From: Rhodococcus globerulus NBRC 14531
GTDB lineage: Bacteria > Actinomycetota > Actinomycetes > Mycobacteriales > Mycobacteriaceae
DNA length: 64,000 nt
Reading direction: 5' to 3'
Assembly (NCBI RefSeq): GCF_001894805.1
Contig: NZ_BCWX01000002.1
Span: 62,001 to 126,000, forward strand
The notes under the pieces were generated by a model, which searched no databases, had not been told where the DNA came from, and saw only the letters and a program-made list of their open reading frames with translations. Below are positions 27,501-35,546 of the stretch, piece after piece. Numbering within the stretch: position 1 is the stretch's first letter; every line of letters begins with the position of its first letter. The translations under genes and the position numbers were made by a program.

Positions 27501-29390
27501 GTATTCGGCAACGGTATGTTGCTGAGCCGTCACATCCGACTGGTCGGGGCATTCGATCACCGGCACATCTTCCTCGACCCCAACCCGGATGCCGCGCGAT
27601 CATTTGTCGAGCGTGGCAGACTCTTCGAACTTCCGCGATCGTTGTGGGCGGATTACGAAGCCAGCCTGATCAGCGACGGCGGCGGTGTGTGGGACCGTAC
27701 CGTCAAGTCCGTCCCCATCGCCGAAAGTGTGCGCGTTGCCCTGGGGTTGGATGAGGGAGTCACCAAACTCTCGCCGCCCGAATTGATGCGCGCGATCCTG
27801 TCCGCACCGGTGGATCTGCTGTGGAACGGCGGCATCGGTACCTATATCAAGGCGTCGGCCGAAACCAACGCGCAGGTCGGCGACAAGAGCAACGATGCGG
27901 TCCGTGTCGACGGCGCTGACCTACGGGTCAAGGTGGTCGGCGAGGGCGGCAATCTCGGTGTGACGGCGCTGGGGCGAATCGAGTTCAGTGCCAACGGTGG
28001 ACACATCAATACCGACGCGATCGACAACTCGGCGGGGGTGGACTGCTCCGACCACGAGGTCAATATCAAGATCCTGCTCGACACGTTGGTTCGGTCGGGT
28101 GCGTTACCCGCAGATGAGCGGAACCCGTTGTTGGCCTTGATGACCGACGATGTTGCGCGCCTCGTTCTGGCGGACAACATCGCCCAGAATGCTCTGCTGG
28201 GCATTTCGCGGGTCACCGCCCCTCAAATGCTTGCCGTCCACCGGCGGCAGATCAGCGATCTGAGCTCCTCGCGCGGACTCGATCGCGCACTGGAGGCACT
28301 ACCGTCCAACAAGGAAATCGATCGGCGCCTGTCTATCGGATCCGGTTTGACGTCACCGGAATTGGCGACTCTCACCGCGCATGTGAAGCTCGCGCTCAAG
28401 GACGATCTGCTCGCCACGGAGTTGCCGGACAACGAGTACTTCGCGCAACAGATTCCCGGATATTTCCCGAGTGCGGTGCGCGATCGGTTTGCCGCACAGA
28501 TCAAGGACCACCCACTGCGCCGACAGATCGTGGCGACCATGCTGGTCAACGAGGTCATCGACAACGGCGGAATCACCTACGCGTACCGGCTTGCGGAGGA
28601 AACCGGCGCCAGCAGTACGGATTCGATTCGGGCGTACGCAGCCGTCCGTGAGGTGTTTGCGCTCGACGACGTGTGGGGGCGGATTCGTTCGGTCGGACTC
28701 GCAGCTGATCTCGAGAACGATCTGATCGTGGAAACGTGCAGACTCCTCGACCGAGCCTCGCGGTGGTTTCTCGCCAATCGGCCACAGCCCATCGCGGTGG
28801 GGGCAGAAGTGTCTCGCTACTCCGCGGCCTACCGGTCGACGGCACCCCTTGTTCCCGATTTGCTGGCCGGCCATCAATTGACGGATCTGCTTTCCCGGGC
28901 CCAATCAGTCATCGACCGTGGGGCCCCCGAAGCTCTGGCGCTCGAAGTCTTCCGGCTCCTGGACGTGTACTGCCTCCTCGACATCGCGGATATCGCCGAC
29001 ATCGCCGAGCACGACATCGCGGAAGTCGCGCAGCTCTACTACGCGCTTGACGCGCATCTCGGAATCGACTGGCTGCTCACGGCCGTGTCCGGACTCGAGC
29101 GTGGGGATCGCTGGCATTCACTGGCCCGGCTGGCGTTGCGTGACGATCTGTACAGCTCGTTGCGGCAGCTCACGATGGAAGCGCTCGTCGGCGGTGAGCC
29201 GGGAGAATCGCCGCAGGAAAAGATCGACGAATGGGAAGCGACCAACGCGTCGAGGCTGAGCCGGGCGAGGGCCGCTCTCGGTGAGATCTTCGAGTCTGGG
29301 ACGCTTGACCTCGCGACGCTCTCGGTAGCGGCGCGGCAGGTTCGCAGCATGGTGCGCAGCATGGGCACCCGATCGGAGGTAGGGCGTTGA
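24543..29390 (+). CDS. gdh: NAD-dependent glutamate dehydrogenase, large 180-kDa type
   Basis: The 1615-residue enzyme belongs to the L_180 class of NAD-glutamate dehydrogenases, which oxidise glutamate to 2-oxoglutarate and ammonia. The long N-terminal half (about residues 1-720) holds ACT-like regulatory modules. The catalytic core includes [21 protein letters not shown], then [18 protein letters not shown], then [17 protein letters not shown] for nucleotide binding. Size and order match M. tuberculosis Rv2476c, whose activity is restrained by the FHA protein GarA. Its stop overlaps the next thioesterase start by 4 bp. Confidence 0.95.
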   Translation: [1615 protein letters not shown]

Positions 29391-29806
29391 GCGAAGGATT
29401 TCATGCCGACGTGGCGGTTCGATGGTCCGACATGGACGTCTTCCAACACGTCAACCATGCGCGCATGGTGACACTGCTCGAAGAAGCTCGGATTCCGTGG
29501 CTGTTCCACGACGGATGTCCGACGGTGTCATTGCGTGACGGTGCGGTTGTCGCGGATCTGCATGTGCGGTATCGGGGGCAGCTGCGGCACGACGATTCAC
29601 CGCTCGACGTGTTGATGTGGGTGGAAAAGATTCGAGCCGTGGACTTTACGATCGGATACGAGGTGCGCCCCAAGTCGGCGGGACTCTCGGTCGCGCCGTC
29701 CATAGTCGCGTCGACGCAGATCGCGGCGTTCGATATCGATACGCAACGACTGCGGCGGCTCAGTGGTCCCGAGCGTGGGTACCTGGAGCGTTGGCAGCGT
29801 GCATGA
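29387..29806 (+). CDS. Hot-dog-fold thioesterase (Rv2475c-like)
   Basis: The 139-residue protein has the 4HBT motif WSDMDVFQHVNHARMVTLLEEARIPW. Overlap with gdh and the following gene indicates one operon. It matches the position of Rv2475c. Substrate is unknown; acyl-CoA is inferred from the family. Confidence 0.83.
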   Translation: MSEGFHADVAVRWSDMDVFQHVNHARMVTLLEEARIPWLFHDGCPTVSLRDGAVVADLHVRYRGQLRHDDSPLDVLMWVEKIRAVDFTIGYEVRPKSAGLSVAPSIVASTQIAAFDIDTQRLRRLSGPERGYLERWQRA

Positions 29807-30449
29807 GCGAATGCTGACCGTGCCCGATGAAGCCGAGCGCAAGAACTTGGCCGGCTTCATCGGGCACGCGTTGCGGTTGGACGAATCGGCCGTCATCAGG
29901 ATGCGTCGACGCGGCCCGGATCACGTGAGTGTGTGGGCAGCAACAGGGTTCGACGCCCTGGCGACGCGCACTATCGTCGGTACCGTCAATCCCGACGACA
30001 CCTCGGCGGCCGGGGATACCTTGTTGGCTGCACTGTCCCACGCGTCCGGTGAACTGATCGATCCGGGATTCTCGATGGACTCGGCGTGGCGTGGAGCGCT
30101 GCCGCCGGCCGAAGGATTCGAGCACCTCGACGATGTCCCGGCGCACGTCTTGATCGAATTGGCCCAGCGCGGAAATGCTTTGGCGCAGGAGCACGGCAGC
30201 AGTTCGGGACCGCCCGTCTCGTTGCTCGATCAAGAGGTGCTCGAGGTCAGTGGGCCGAGCATCACGGCCGGGATCTCGATGCGGGCGATATTTGCGCTGA
30301 CCGCAATGGGATTCGTCGATGTGAACCGAATCAATGAGACGGAGTTGGTGCGGGTTCGGGCCAGTAGATCGTGGATTCGTCTCGACGCGCGCTTCGGTTC
30401 GATCTATCGCCACCGCGGCGGGTCGATTCCGCTGATGGTGGCTCGCTAG
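29799..30449 (+). CDS. Conserved hypothetical protein (Rv2474c position)
   Basis: I see no named domain in this protein of about 216 residues. It is soluble, with no signal or membrane segment. It has a central acidic helical part and ends in an SRSWIRLDARFGSIYRHRGG stretch. The start is uncertain: GTG 29799 overlaps the thioesterase by 8 bp and ATG 29811 lies just after its stop. The gene occupies the place of Rv2474c in the conserved gdh operon. It converges with the damaged EamA gene, and GCTAGCTAGC supplies both stops. Confidence 0.75.
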   Translation: MHERMLTVPDEAERKNLAGFIGHALRLDESAVIRMRRRGPDHVSVWAATGFDALATRTIVGTVNPDDTSAAGDTLLAALSHASGELIDPGFSMDSAWRGALPPAEGFEHLDDVPAHVLIELAQRGNALAQEHGSSSGPPVSLLDQEVLEVSGPSITAGISMRAIFALTAMGFVDVNRINETELVRVRASRSWIRLDARFGSIYRHRGGSIPLMVAR

Positions 30450-31246
30450 CTAGCTGTTACGCAGTGTCCCTGCCGTCAACAAGCCGAGGGCCGCGAGGAC
30501 GGTGGCCATGCCGAGCATGGCCACTGTGGTGATGGCCTCGCCGAGAACCGCTGCGCCGAGAATAGCTGCGACTACCGGCTCGAGCAGCGTCAGCGTTGCG
30601 ACGGTTGCCGGGTTGAGGTGTCGCAGTGCCGCCGCGAAGAGCAGGTAGGCCAACACGGTCGGAACCACAACGAGGTACACCACCGCGGTTGCCCCGGCGC
30701 CGGTATCGAGCCCACCTGGCCACTGCCAGATCAGGATCGGTAGTAGGAGGATCCCACCGATGCCGAACATCTGACCCATCGCGCCCTGCGTGGACACTCC
30801 CGCCGTGATCATGTGTGCGCCGGCAACGGTGTAGATCGCGTAGCCCAGTCCGGCGATGAGTGCCGGCACCGCGCCACCAAGTACTGCAGTACGCCGGTGA
30901 ACGCCGGACCTGATCCCAGTGCGATCATCGTGCCTGCCGCAACTCCCGCCGCCTGCACTCCGGTGAAGAACCCCAATTGATATGCGGCGACACCGAATCC
31001 GCCCGTGAGCGCGGATCGGCTGGTCGAGCGAGTGAACCCGAGGCCGCCGCGCGCGTACGCAAACACCGCGAGGATCAGGCCAGCGAGAACCACCCGCGCG
31101 GAACCGACGGCCAGGGGATCGAGGTCGTATCCGAGGCTTTCCGAGGCCAAGGCCTGTGCGGTTCCGGTGGTTCCGAACAGCACGGCCGCGGCTACAACGG
31201 CCAGGACCGATCCCCGGTGAGTTGAGGTCCGACTCAGATCAGCCAC
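30450..31246 (-). pseudogene. Broken EamA/DMT-family transporter
   Basis: Two halves of a DMT transporter lie in different frames. The N-part, read from GTG 31246 to about 30885, gives TM1-TM4, ending IALGSGPAFTGVLQYLV. The C-part, read from about 30869 to 30450, begins PALIAGLGYAIYTVAGAH and gives TM6-TM10. The expected TM5 region of roughly 40 residues is missing and the frame changes at about 30870-30885, which suggests deletion with frameshift. The start overlaps the aglA stop by 13 bp, so it was probably co-transcribed with aglA. A sequencing or assembly error cannot be excluded. Confidence 0.75.
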
Positions 31247-32832
31247 GCAGCGGTGTTGACGGGCAACAGACCGTCGACCAGGGGAGCGCTGCTGAGGATA
31301 ACGTCGCCGGCGGGCAGGGAAATAGGCACATCCGACGTGTTGAGGGCACAGATCAGACCGCCCCGTCGACGAAACGCCAGGCACCCGGGAGGGCTCCCGT
31401 ACCAGTCGATATCGGCACCCGAGATCTCCGGTCGGGACGAACGCAATTCGAGGGCGCTGCGGTACAGCGAGAGCATCGAATCGACGTCCTCGAGTTGAGC
31501 CTCGACCGTCAGCGTCGACCACTCGGGTGGCATCGGCAACCACGTGCTCGAGGCTGTGGTGAATCCGAAGGGCGGAGCGGCTCCTTCCCACGGCAACGGC
31601 ACTCGGCATCCGTCGCGACCACGCTCGGCGTGACCGGAGCGTTCCCACACCGGATCCTGCAGGGCGTCGTCGGGAAGATCGACGTTTGGCAGTCCGAGTT
31701 CGGCGCCGTTGTAGATGAAGGCGGCACCGGGCAGTGCAAGCTCGACCAAGGCCATCGCCCGTGCGCGCAGAGTTCCGATCTGGCCTCCGCCGTAGCGGGT
31801 GACCTCACGTTCGACATCGTGATTGGAGAGCGTCCACGTGGGAACACCGCCGACCTCGGCTACGGCGGCGAGGGAGTTCTCCACCGCTGCCCGCACGGAT
31901 TCCGCCGCGAACTCGGTTTCTGCCAACCGGAAGTTGAATCCGAGGTGAAGCTCGTCCGGACGGATGTACTCACCGAAGCGCTCGTTGTCGCGAACCCAGA
32001 TCTCTCCCACGGTCATCGCCTCGGGGAATTCGTTCATGACCTTGCGGATTCCGCGGTGGATCTGGTGGACCTCCGGATTGTTGAATCGCGGGTCGTCGTC
32101 GTCGTTGCGCATGAGCTCGTTGAGGTCCCAGTCATGGTCCGGCAAACCCTCCGGCTTGGCCATTCCGTGGGCGACATCGATCCGAAATCCGTCGATACCC
32201 CGGCTGAGCCAGAAGCGCAGAGTCTTGGCCAGATCCTCGAAAACCTCCGGGTTGTCCCAGTTCAGATCGGGCTGTTCCTTCGCGAAGATGTGGAGGTACC
32301 ACTGCCCAGGGTTTCCGTCGGCATCGGTGATGCGGGTCCAGGCCGGGCCGCCGAAGATGCTTGGCCAGTTGTTGGGTGGTTCGGTGCCGTTCTCACCCTT
32401 GCCGTCGCGGAAGATGTAGCGGGATCGTTCCGGGCTACCTGGTGCGGAGTCCAGCGCAGCTTGGAACCATTCGTGCTGGTCGCTGGTGTGGTTGGGGACC
32501 AAGTCCATCGTGATCTTGATATCGCGCTCATGTGCCGCGCTGATCAGTGAATCCATCGCGGCAATGTCGCCGAACAGGGGATCGATGTCACGCGGGTCTG
32601 AGACGTCGTACCCGTGATCGGCCATCGGCGAGCGCATGACCGGACTCAACCAGAGGGCGTCGACGCCCAGCAGTTCCAGGTACCCGAGTTTGTCCTCGAT
32701 TCCGCCGAGGTCACCGATGCCGTCGCCGTTGGAATCGGCAAAAGATCGCGGATAGATCTGGTAGAAAACTGCCTCGTTCCACCAAGGCGGAGTGGACGGG
32801 TTGGTAACGGTCGAATCCGCGGGGCTACTCAC
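31234..32832 (-). CDS. aglA: GH13 alpha-glucosidase
   Basis: The 532-residue enzyme is a glycoside hydrolase family 13 exo-alpha-glucosidase of the oligo-1,6-glucosidase type. Conserved regions are seen in order: DLVPNHTSDQH, then GFRIDVAHGM with the nucleophile Asp, then VGEIW with the acid/base Glu, then TLSNHDVER with the third Asp. No signal peptide is visible, so it acts in the cytoplasm on maltose or isomaltose-like sugars. It matches Rv2471 in position and strand relative to the block. GTG 32832 is the likely start. Confidence 0.92.
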   Translation of the reverse strand: MSSPADSTVTNPSTPPWWNEAVFYQIYPRSFADSNGDGIGDLGGIEDKLGYLELLGVDALWLSPVMRSPMADHGYDVSDPRDIDPLFGDIAAMDSLISAAHERDIKITMDLVPNHTSDQHEWFQAALDSAPGSPERSRYIFRDGKGENGTEPPNNWPSIFGGPAWTRITDADGNPGQWYLHIFAKEQPDLNWDNPEVFEDLAKTLRFWLSRGIDGFRIDVAHGMAKPEGLPDHDWDLNELMRNDDDDPRFNNPEVHQIHRGIRKVMNEFPEAMTVGEIWVRDNERFGEYIRPDELHLGFNFRLAETEFAAESVRAAVENSLAAVAEVGGVPTWTLSNHDVEREVTRYGGGQIGTLRARAMALVELALPGAAFIYNGAELGLPNVDLPDDALQDPVWERSGHAERGRDGCRVPLPWEGAAPPFGFTTASSTWLPMPPEWSTLTVEAQLEDVDSMLSLYRSALELRSSRPEISGADIDWYGSPPGCLAFRRRGGLICALNTSDVPISLPAGDVILSSAPLVDGLLPVNTAAWLI

Positions 32833-32980
32833 AAGTTCTCATAGTGCCAAACCTCGAGCACTCGCACGACTTGGACACGGCTGTTTGGTGGTTCTTTACC
32901 TCACCTTGGTGTACTTTCCAGGAGCGAAGACTCTGCCGTCGGCAATCTTTGCGCTACCGATTTCTCGAGGGGGGAAAATC

Positions 32981-33400
32981 ATGAGTTTGTCGGCAATCGA
33001 AGCAGTGAGTCTGGACCAACTTCCGTTGAACGACGATCCGATCAACGCGGACTGGATCATTTCCGGGGATCCGGTCGCCCGCGCCGCGCAATGGTCTGCC
33101 AGCAAGGACGGCACCACGACAACGCACGTGTGGGACTGCACCAAAGGGCGGTTCCGGTGGTACTTCAGCGCCGACGAGATCGTTCAGATCCTCGAAGGAT
33201 CGGTGACGGTCGAGTCCGCGGGGGTCGAGAAGCGCACTCTGTCTGTCGGTGACGCCGCGCTCTTCCGCGCCGGCAGTTGGTCGGAATGGCACGTCGAGGA
33301 TTACGTCCGCAAACACGCGATTCTGAGCGTGCCACTGCACCCGAGCGTGTCGTTCGGTGTTCGGGCTGTGCGCAAGCTCGGACGAATGGTCAGACGCTAG
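32981..33400 (+). CDS. Cupin-domain protein
   Basis: The 139-residue protein has a single cupin of the Cupin_3 (DUF861) type: VWDCTKGRFRWYFSADEIVQILEGSVTVES and then GDAALFRAGSWSEWHVEDYVRKHAIL. Metal binding and enzyme activity cannot be judged; the usual paired His motif is weak. ATG 32981 follows a strong GGGGGGAAAA site. The gene is an extra member relative to the mycobacterial block, placed divergently from aglA and convergent with glbO. Confidence 0.8.
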   Translation: MSLSAIEAVSLDQLPLNDDPINADWIISGDPVARAAQWSASKDGTTTTHVWDCTKGRFRWYFSADEIVQILEGSVTVESAGVEKRTLSVGDAALFRAGSWSEWHVEDYVRKHAILSVPLHPSVSFGVRAVRKLGRMVRR

Positions 33401-33404
33401 CGGT

Positions 33405-33812
33405 TCAGATGGCGGAATTGACCATGGACGCTGCAGCCATCTCCATGTAATCGATCAACTGTTGGCGATGTGCGGCGTCCAAGGTCTTCTCGTCGATGGA
33501 CGCGATCGCAACGTGCATGCAACGTAGCCACGCGTCCCGCTCGATCGGGCCGATCACGAACGGATTGTGCCGCATCCGCAAGCGAGGGTGTCCGCGCTCG
33601 TCGGAGTAGGTGTGCGGGCCGCCCCAGTACTGCTCGAGAAACATCCGCATGCGGCGCTCGGCTGGACCGAGATCCTCTTCCGGATACAGCGGGCGAACAA
33701 CCTCGTCCTTCGCGACTTCCTCGTAAAACCGCGCGGTGAGCTTGTGAAACGTCTCGGCTCCGCCGACGGCGTCGTAGAAGGTCTGCTGTACGTCATTCAT
33801 GGCGTGTTCCAT
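33405..33812 (-). CDS. glbO: Truncated haemoglobin, group II
   Basis: The 135-residue haem protein belongs to the trHbO group. Recognisable parts are [17 protein letters not shown], a [12 protein letters not shown] turn, RMRHNPF with the proximal His, and AWLRCM with the group II Trp at G8. Such globins bind oxygen or handle NO and peroxides near the membrane. It is the counterpart of Rv2470, and the gene order next to aglA is conserved. ATG 33812 and ATG 33800 are both possible starts. Confidence 0.93.
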   Translation of the reverse strand: MEHAMNDVQQTFYDAVGGAETFHKLTARFYEEVAKDEVVRPLYPEEDLGPAERRMRMFLEQYWGGPHTYSDERGHPRLRMRHNPFVIGPIERDAWLRCMHVAIASIDEKTLDAAHRQQLIDYMEMAAASMVNSAI

Positions 33813-33961
33813 TGTGCCTGATGGCGGGCGTGGTCGGTTTCCGGGTCGACCGGAGGTCCGTTCACCCGAAATTCACCGGCAATCCGAGCAATTTTGTGCG
33901 AAATGGGAGTGCGTAACCGGAATATCCGTGGTCAACTTGGGGGCAGTCTCCCGGAGGTCGT

Positions 33962-34651
33962 ATGAAGAACCGACACGCTGCACGAAATCACCGACAACTT
34001 CAGCCCGCTGGCGGCCGTGGTGCCATCGCTCGCGCAGACGCGCGGCATGAGCACGCGTCAGGGGCTGTTCTGGAAGTTGTTCCTGACGGATTCGGTCAGA
34101 CCACCGAGTTCGCCACGGATCACGTGGTCCCCGAGTGGATCAAACGCCGAGTGCTACTACTCAATGTCACCTACGAACCGCTGACGGCCCTGCCGGCACG
34201 ACGGGCCGTGGTCTTGATGGCCTGCGGTAAAGCCGACACGGTTCACGAAGACGAATTCGGACCCGTAGTCCACTCTGCGGACTGGTCGGTGCAGGTGCCA
34301 TCGGTCATTCGCCTACGAACTTATGTGCGCGTCCCGTACCGCGCCCGTATTCCCATGACCCGCGCGGCACTGATGCATCGTGACCATTTCCGATGTGCGT
34401 ACTGCGGCGCAAAGGCCGAGACCATCGATCACGTGGTACCGCGCAGTCGCGGCGGCGGGCATTCATGGGAGAACTGTGTAGCGTGCTGCGCGCCGTGCAA
34501 CCACCGCAAAGCCGACAAGATGCTCAGCGAACTGGGGTGGACACTGCGCGCGGAATTGGTTCCGCCCTCCGGTCCGCACTGGCGATTGCTGGCCGCAACC
34601 AAGGAACTGCACCCGTCGTGGGTGCCGTATCTCGGTGTCGGTGCCGCCTGA
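33962..34651 (+). CDS. HNH endonuclease (Rv2469c-like)
   Basis: The 229-residue protein has a C-terminal HNH nuclease domain of the compact zinc type: HFRCAYCGAKAETIDHVVPRSRGG, then WENCVACCAPCNHRKADK. The four cysteines of two CxxC pairs and the catalytic His are present. The central part, LLLNVTYEPLTALPARRAVVLM, is typical of this conserved actinobacterial family. It is distinct from the 13E12 nucleases. The ATG follows GGAGGTC. Confidence 0.88.
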   Translation: MKNRHAARNHRQLQPAGGRGAIARADARHEHASGAVLEVVPDGFGQTTEFATDHVVPEWIKRRVLLLNVTYEPLTALPARRAVVLMACGKADTVHEDEFGPVVHSADWSVQVPSVIRLRTYVRVPYRARIPMTRAALMHRDHFRCAYCGAKAETIDHVVPRSRGGGHSWENCVACCAPCNHRKADKMLSELGWTLRAELVPPSGPHWRLLAATKELHPSWVPYLGVGAA

Positions 34652-34733
34652 CTCGAACTGCCCGGAACAAATTGCTCGATAATTTGTGGCCCTGACGCTG
34701 TCCTTCCTGGCGTTCTGGGCTACGTTATCTGGT

Positions 34734-34997
34734 GTGAGCATTCTCGAGGTAGTACTGATATACGTTGGGATCCCGGCCCTGATCACCGCCTTCTTCGCGG
34801 GTGCGTCCTTCCTCGGGAAGAAGACGCCGGGTCCGGTTCCGCCGGCGTTCCATCTGGGTGAGTCGTGGGATCACGCCCCCATCCTGTGGAGTGCTGTCGA
34901 CGAAGTGACCGTTCGCGGCGGTCACCACGGCAGCGCACACGCGATCGAAGCCGGCTCGGCTGATCTGATTGGAGGAACCGCAAGTGGCAAGTGGTGA
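34734..34997 (+). CDS. ctaJ: CtaJ-like aa3 cytochrome oxidase accessory subunit
   Basis: The 87-residue protein has one N-terminal membrane helix (EVVLIYVGIPALITAFFAGA), then KKTPGPVPPAFHLGESWDH and a soluble tail. This shape and its place beside the DUF5130 and pepN genes match the small actinobacterial CtaJ subunit found with the mycobacterial bcc-aa3 supercomplex. GTG 34734 begins at the helix. It overlaps the next gene by 14 bp. The name rests on context and remembered family features, so it is less sure than its neighbours. Confidence 0.65.
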   Translation: MSILEVVLIYVGIPALITAFFAGASFLGKKTPGPVPPAFHLGESWDHAPILWSAVDEVTVRGGHHGSAHAIEAGSADLIGGTASGKW

Positions 34998-35463
34998 TCA
35001 TTCGACAGCGGTCGCAGTAGCGCCCGAAAACCTGCCCGTTGGCAGCGTCATCACGACCAGTGGCCGTATCTCCGGCGTGCATCGTGTGGGAGAGCCGTTC
35101 GTTGACGACCTTCCGTTCACGACCAAGGACCTGGTAGCCCTCGACGTCGCGCTGACCGAGGCCACCCGTTCCACCAAGGTGCGTTTCAATGCGTACGTCG
35201 GCGACCTGGGCGCAGACCCGGCCGCCGGTGCCGACGCACTGTTCCCGACCACACCTGAGGCGGAGCGTTCGGTTCTCATCGCCGTATCGCCCAACCAGCG
35301 TGTCGTCGAGGTCCGCAGTGGCCGCGTCGTTGCCGATCGGGTCACCGACCGCGTTGCGCAGCTCGGCGCAACCGCAGCGGTGAGCTCCATCAGTGAAGGA
35401 AACCTGATCGACGGACTGATCAGCGGAATCCGTGTCATGGCAGCAGCAATCTCTGCGCCGTAG
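34984..35463 (+). CDS. DUF5130 (TPM-like) protein, Rv2468c counterpart
   Basis: The 159-residue protein resembles the DUF5130 family, whose fold recalls TPM domains: GRISGVHRVGEPF, then TRSTKVRFNAYVGDLG, then VSPNQRVVEVRSGRVVADR and a glycine-containing end LIDGLISGIRVMAAAI. GTG 34984 is preferred because TTGGAGGAA just before it is the ribosome site. Its function is not known. The stop codon sits in an imperfect tandem repeat followed by a strong terminator. Confidence 0.78.
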   Translation: MASGDHSTAVAVAPENLPVGSVITTSGRISGVHRVGEPFVDDLPFTTKDLVALDVALTEATRSTKVRFNAYVGDLGADPAAGADALFPTTPEAERSVLIAVSPNQRVVEVRSGRVVADRVTDRVAQLGATAAVSSISEGNLIDGLISGIRVMAAAISAP

Positions 35464-35483
35464 TTCCTCTGCGTCGTAGTTCG
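35452..35483 (+). repeat. Imperfect 16-nt tandem duplication across the DUF5130 stop
   Basis: TCTGCGCCGTAGTTCC (35452-35467) is followed directly by TCTGCGTCGTAGTTCG (35468-35483), with 14 of 16 bases identical. Both carry TAG, in different frames. The first TAG is the gene stop. Confidence 0.85.
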
Positions 35484-35496
35484 CAGTCCTTGCAGT

Positions 35497-35541
35497 AAGG
35501 CCGGTGCCCGCCTCGATTTCCTCGAGGCGGGCACCGGCCTT
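35497..35541. terminator. Strong bidirectional terminator hairpin
   Basis: A perfect 20-bp stem (35497-35516 with 35522-35541, loop TTTCC) separates the convergent DUF5130 and pepN genes. Confidence 0.88.
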
Positions 35542-35546
35542 GTGTA

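Noticed and set aside
29763..29798. Upstream GTG start for the Rv2474c-position gene
   Set aside because: It would overlap the thioesterase gene by 44 bp; GTG 29799 or ATG 29811 fit operon spacing better.
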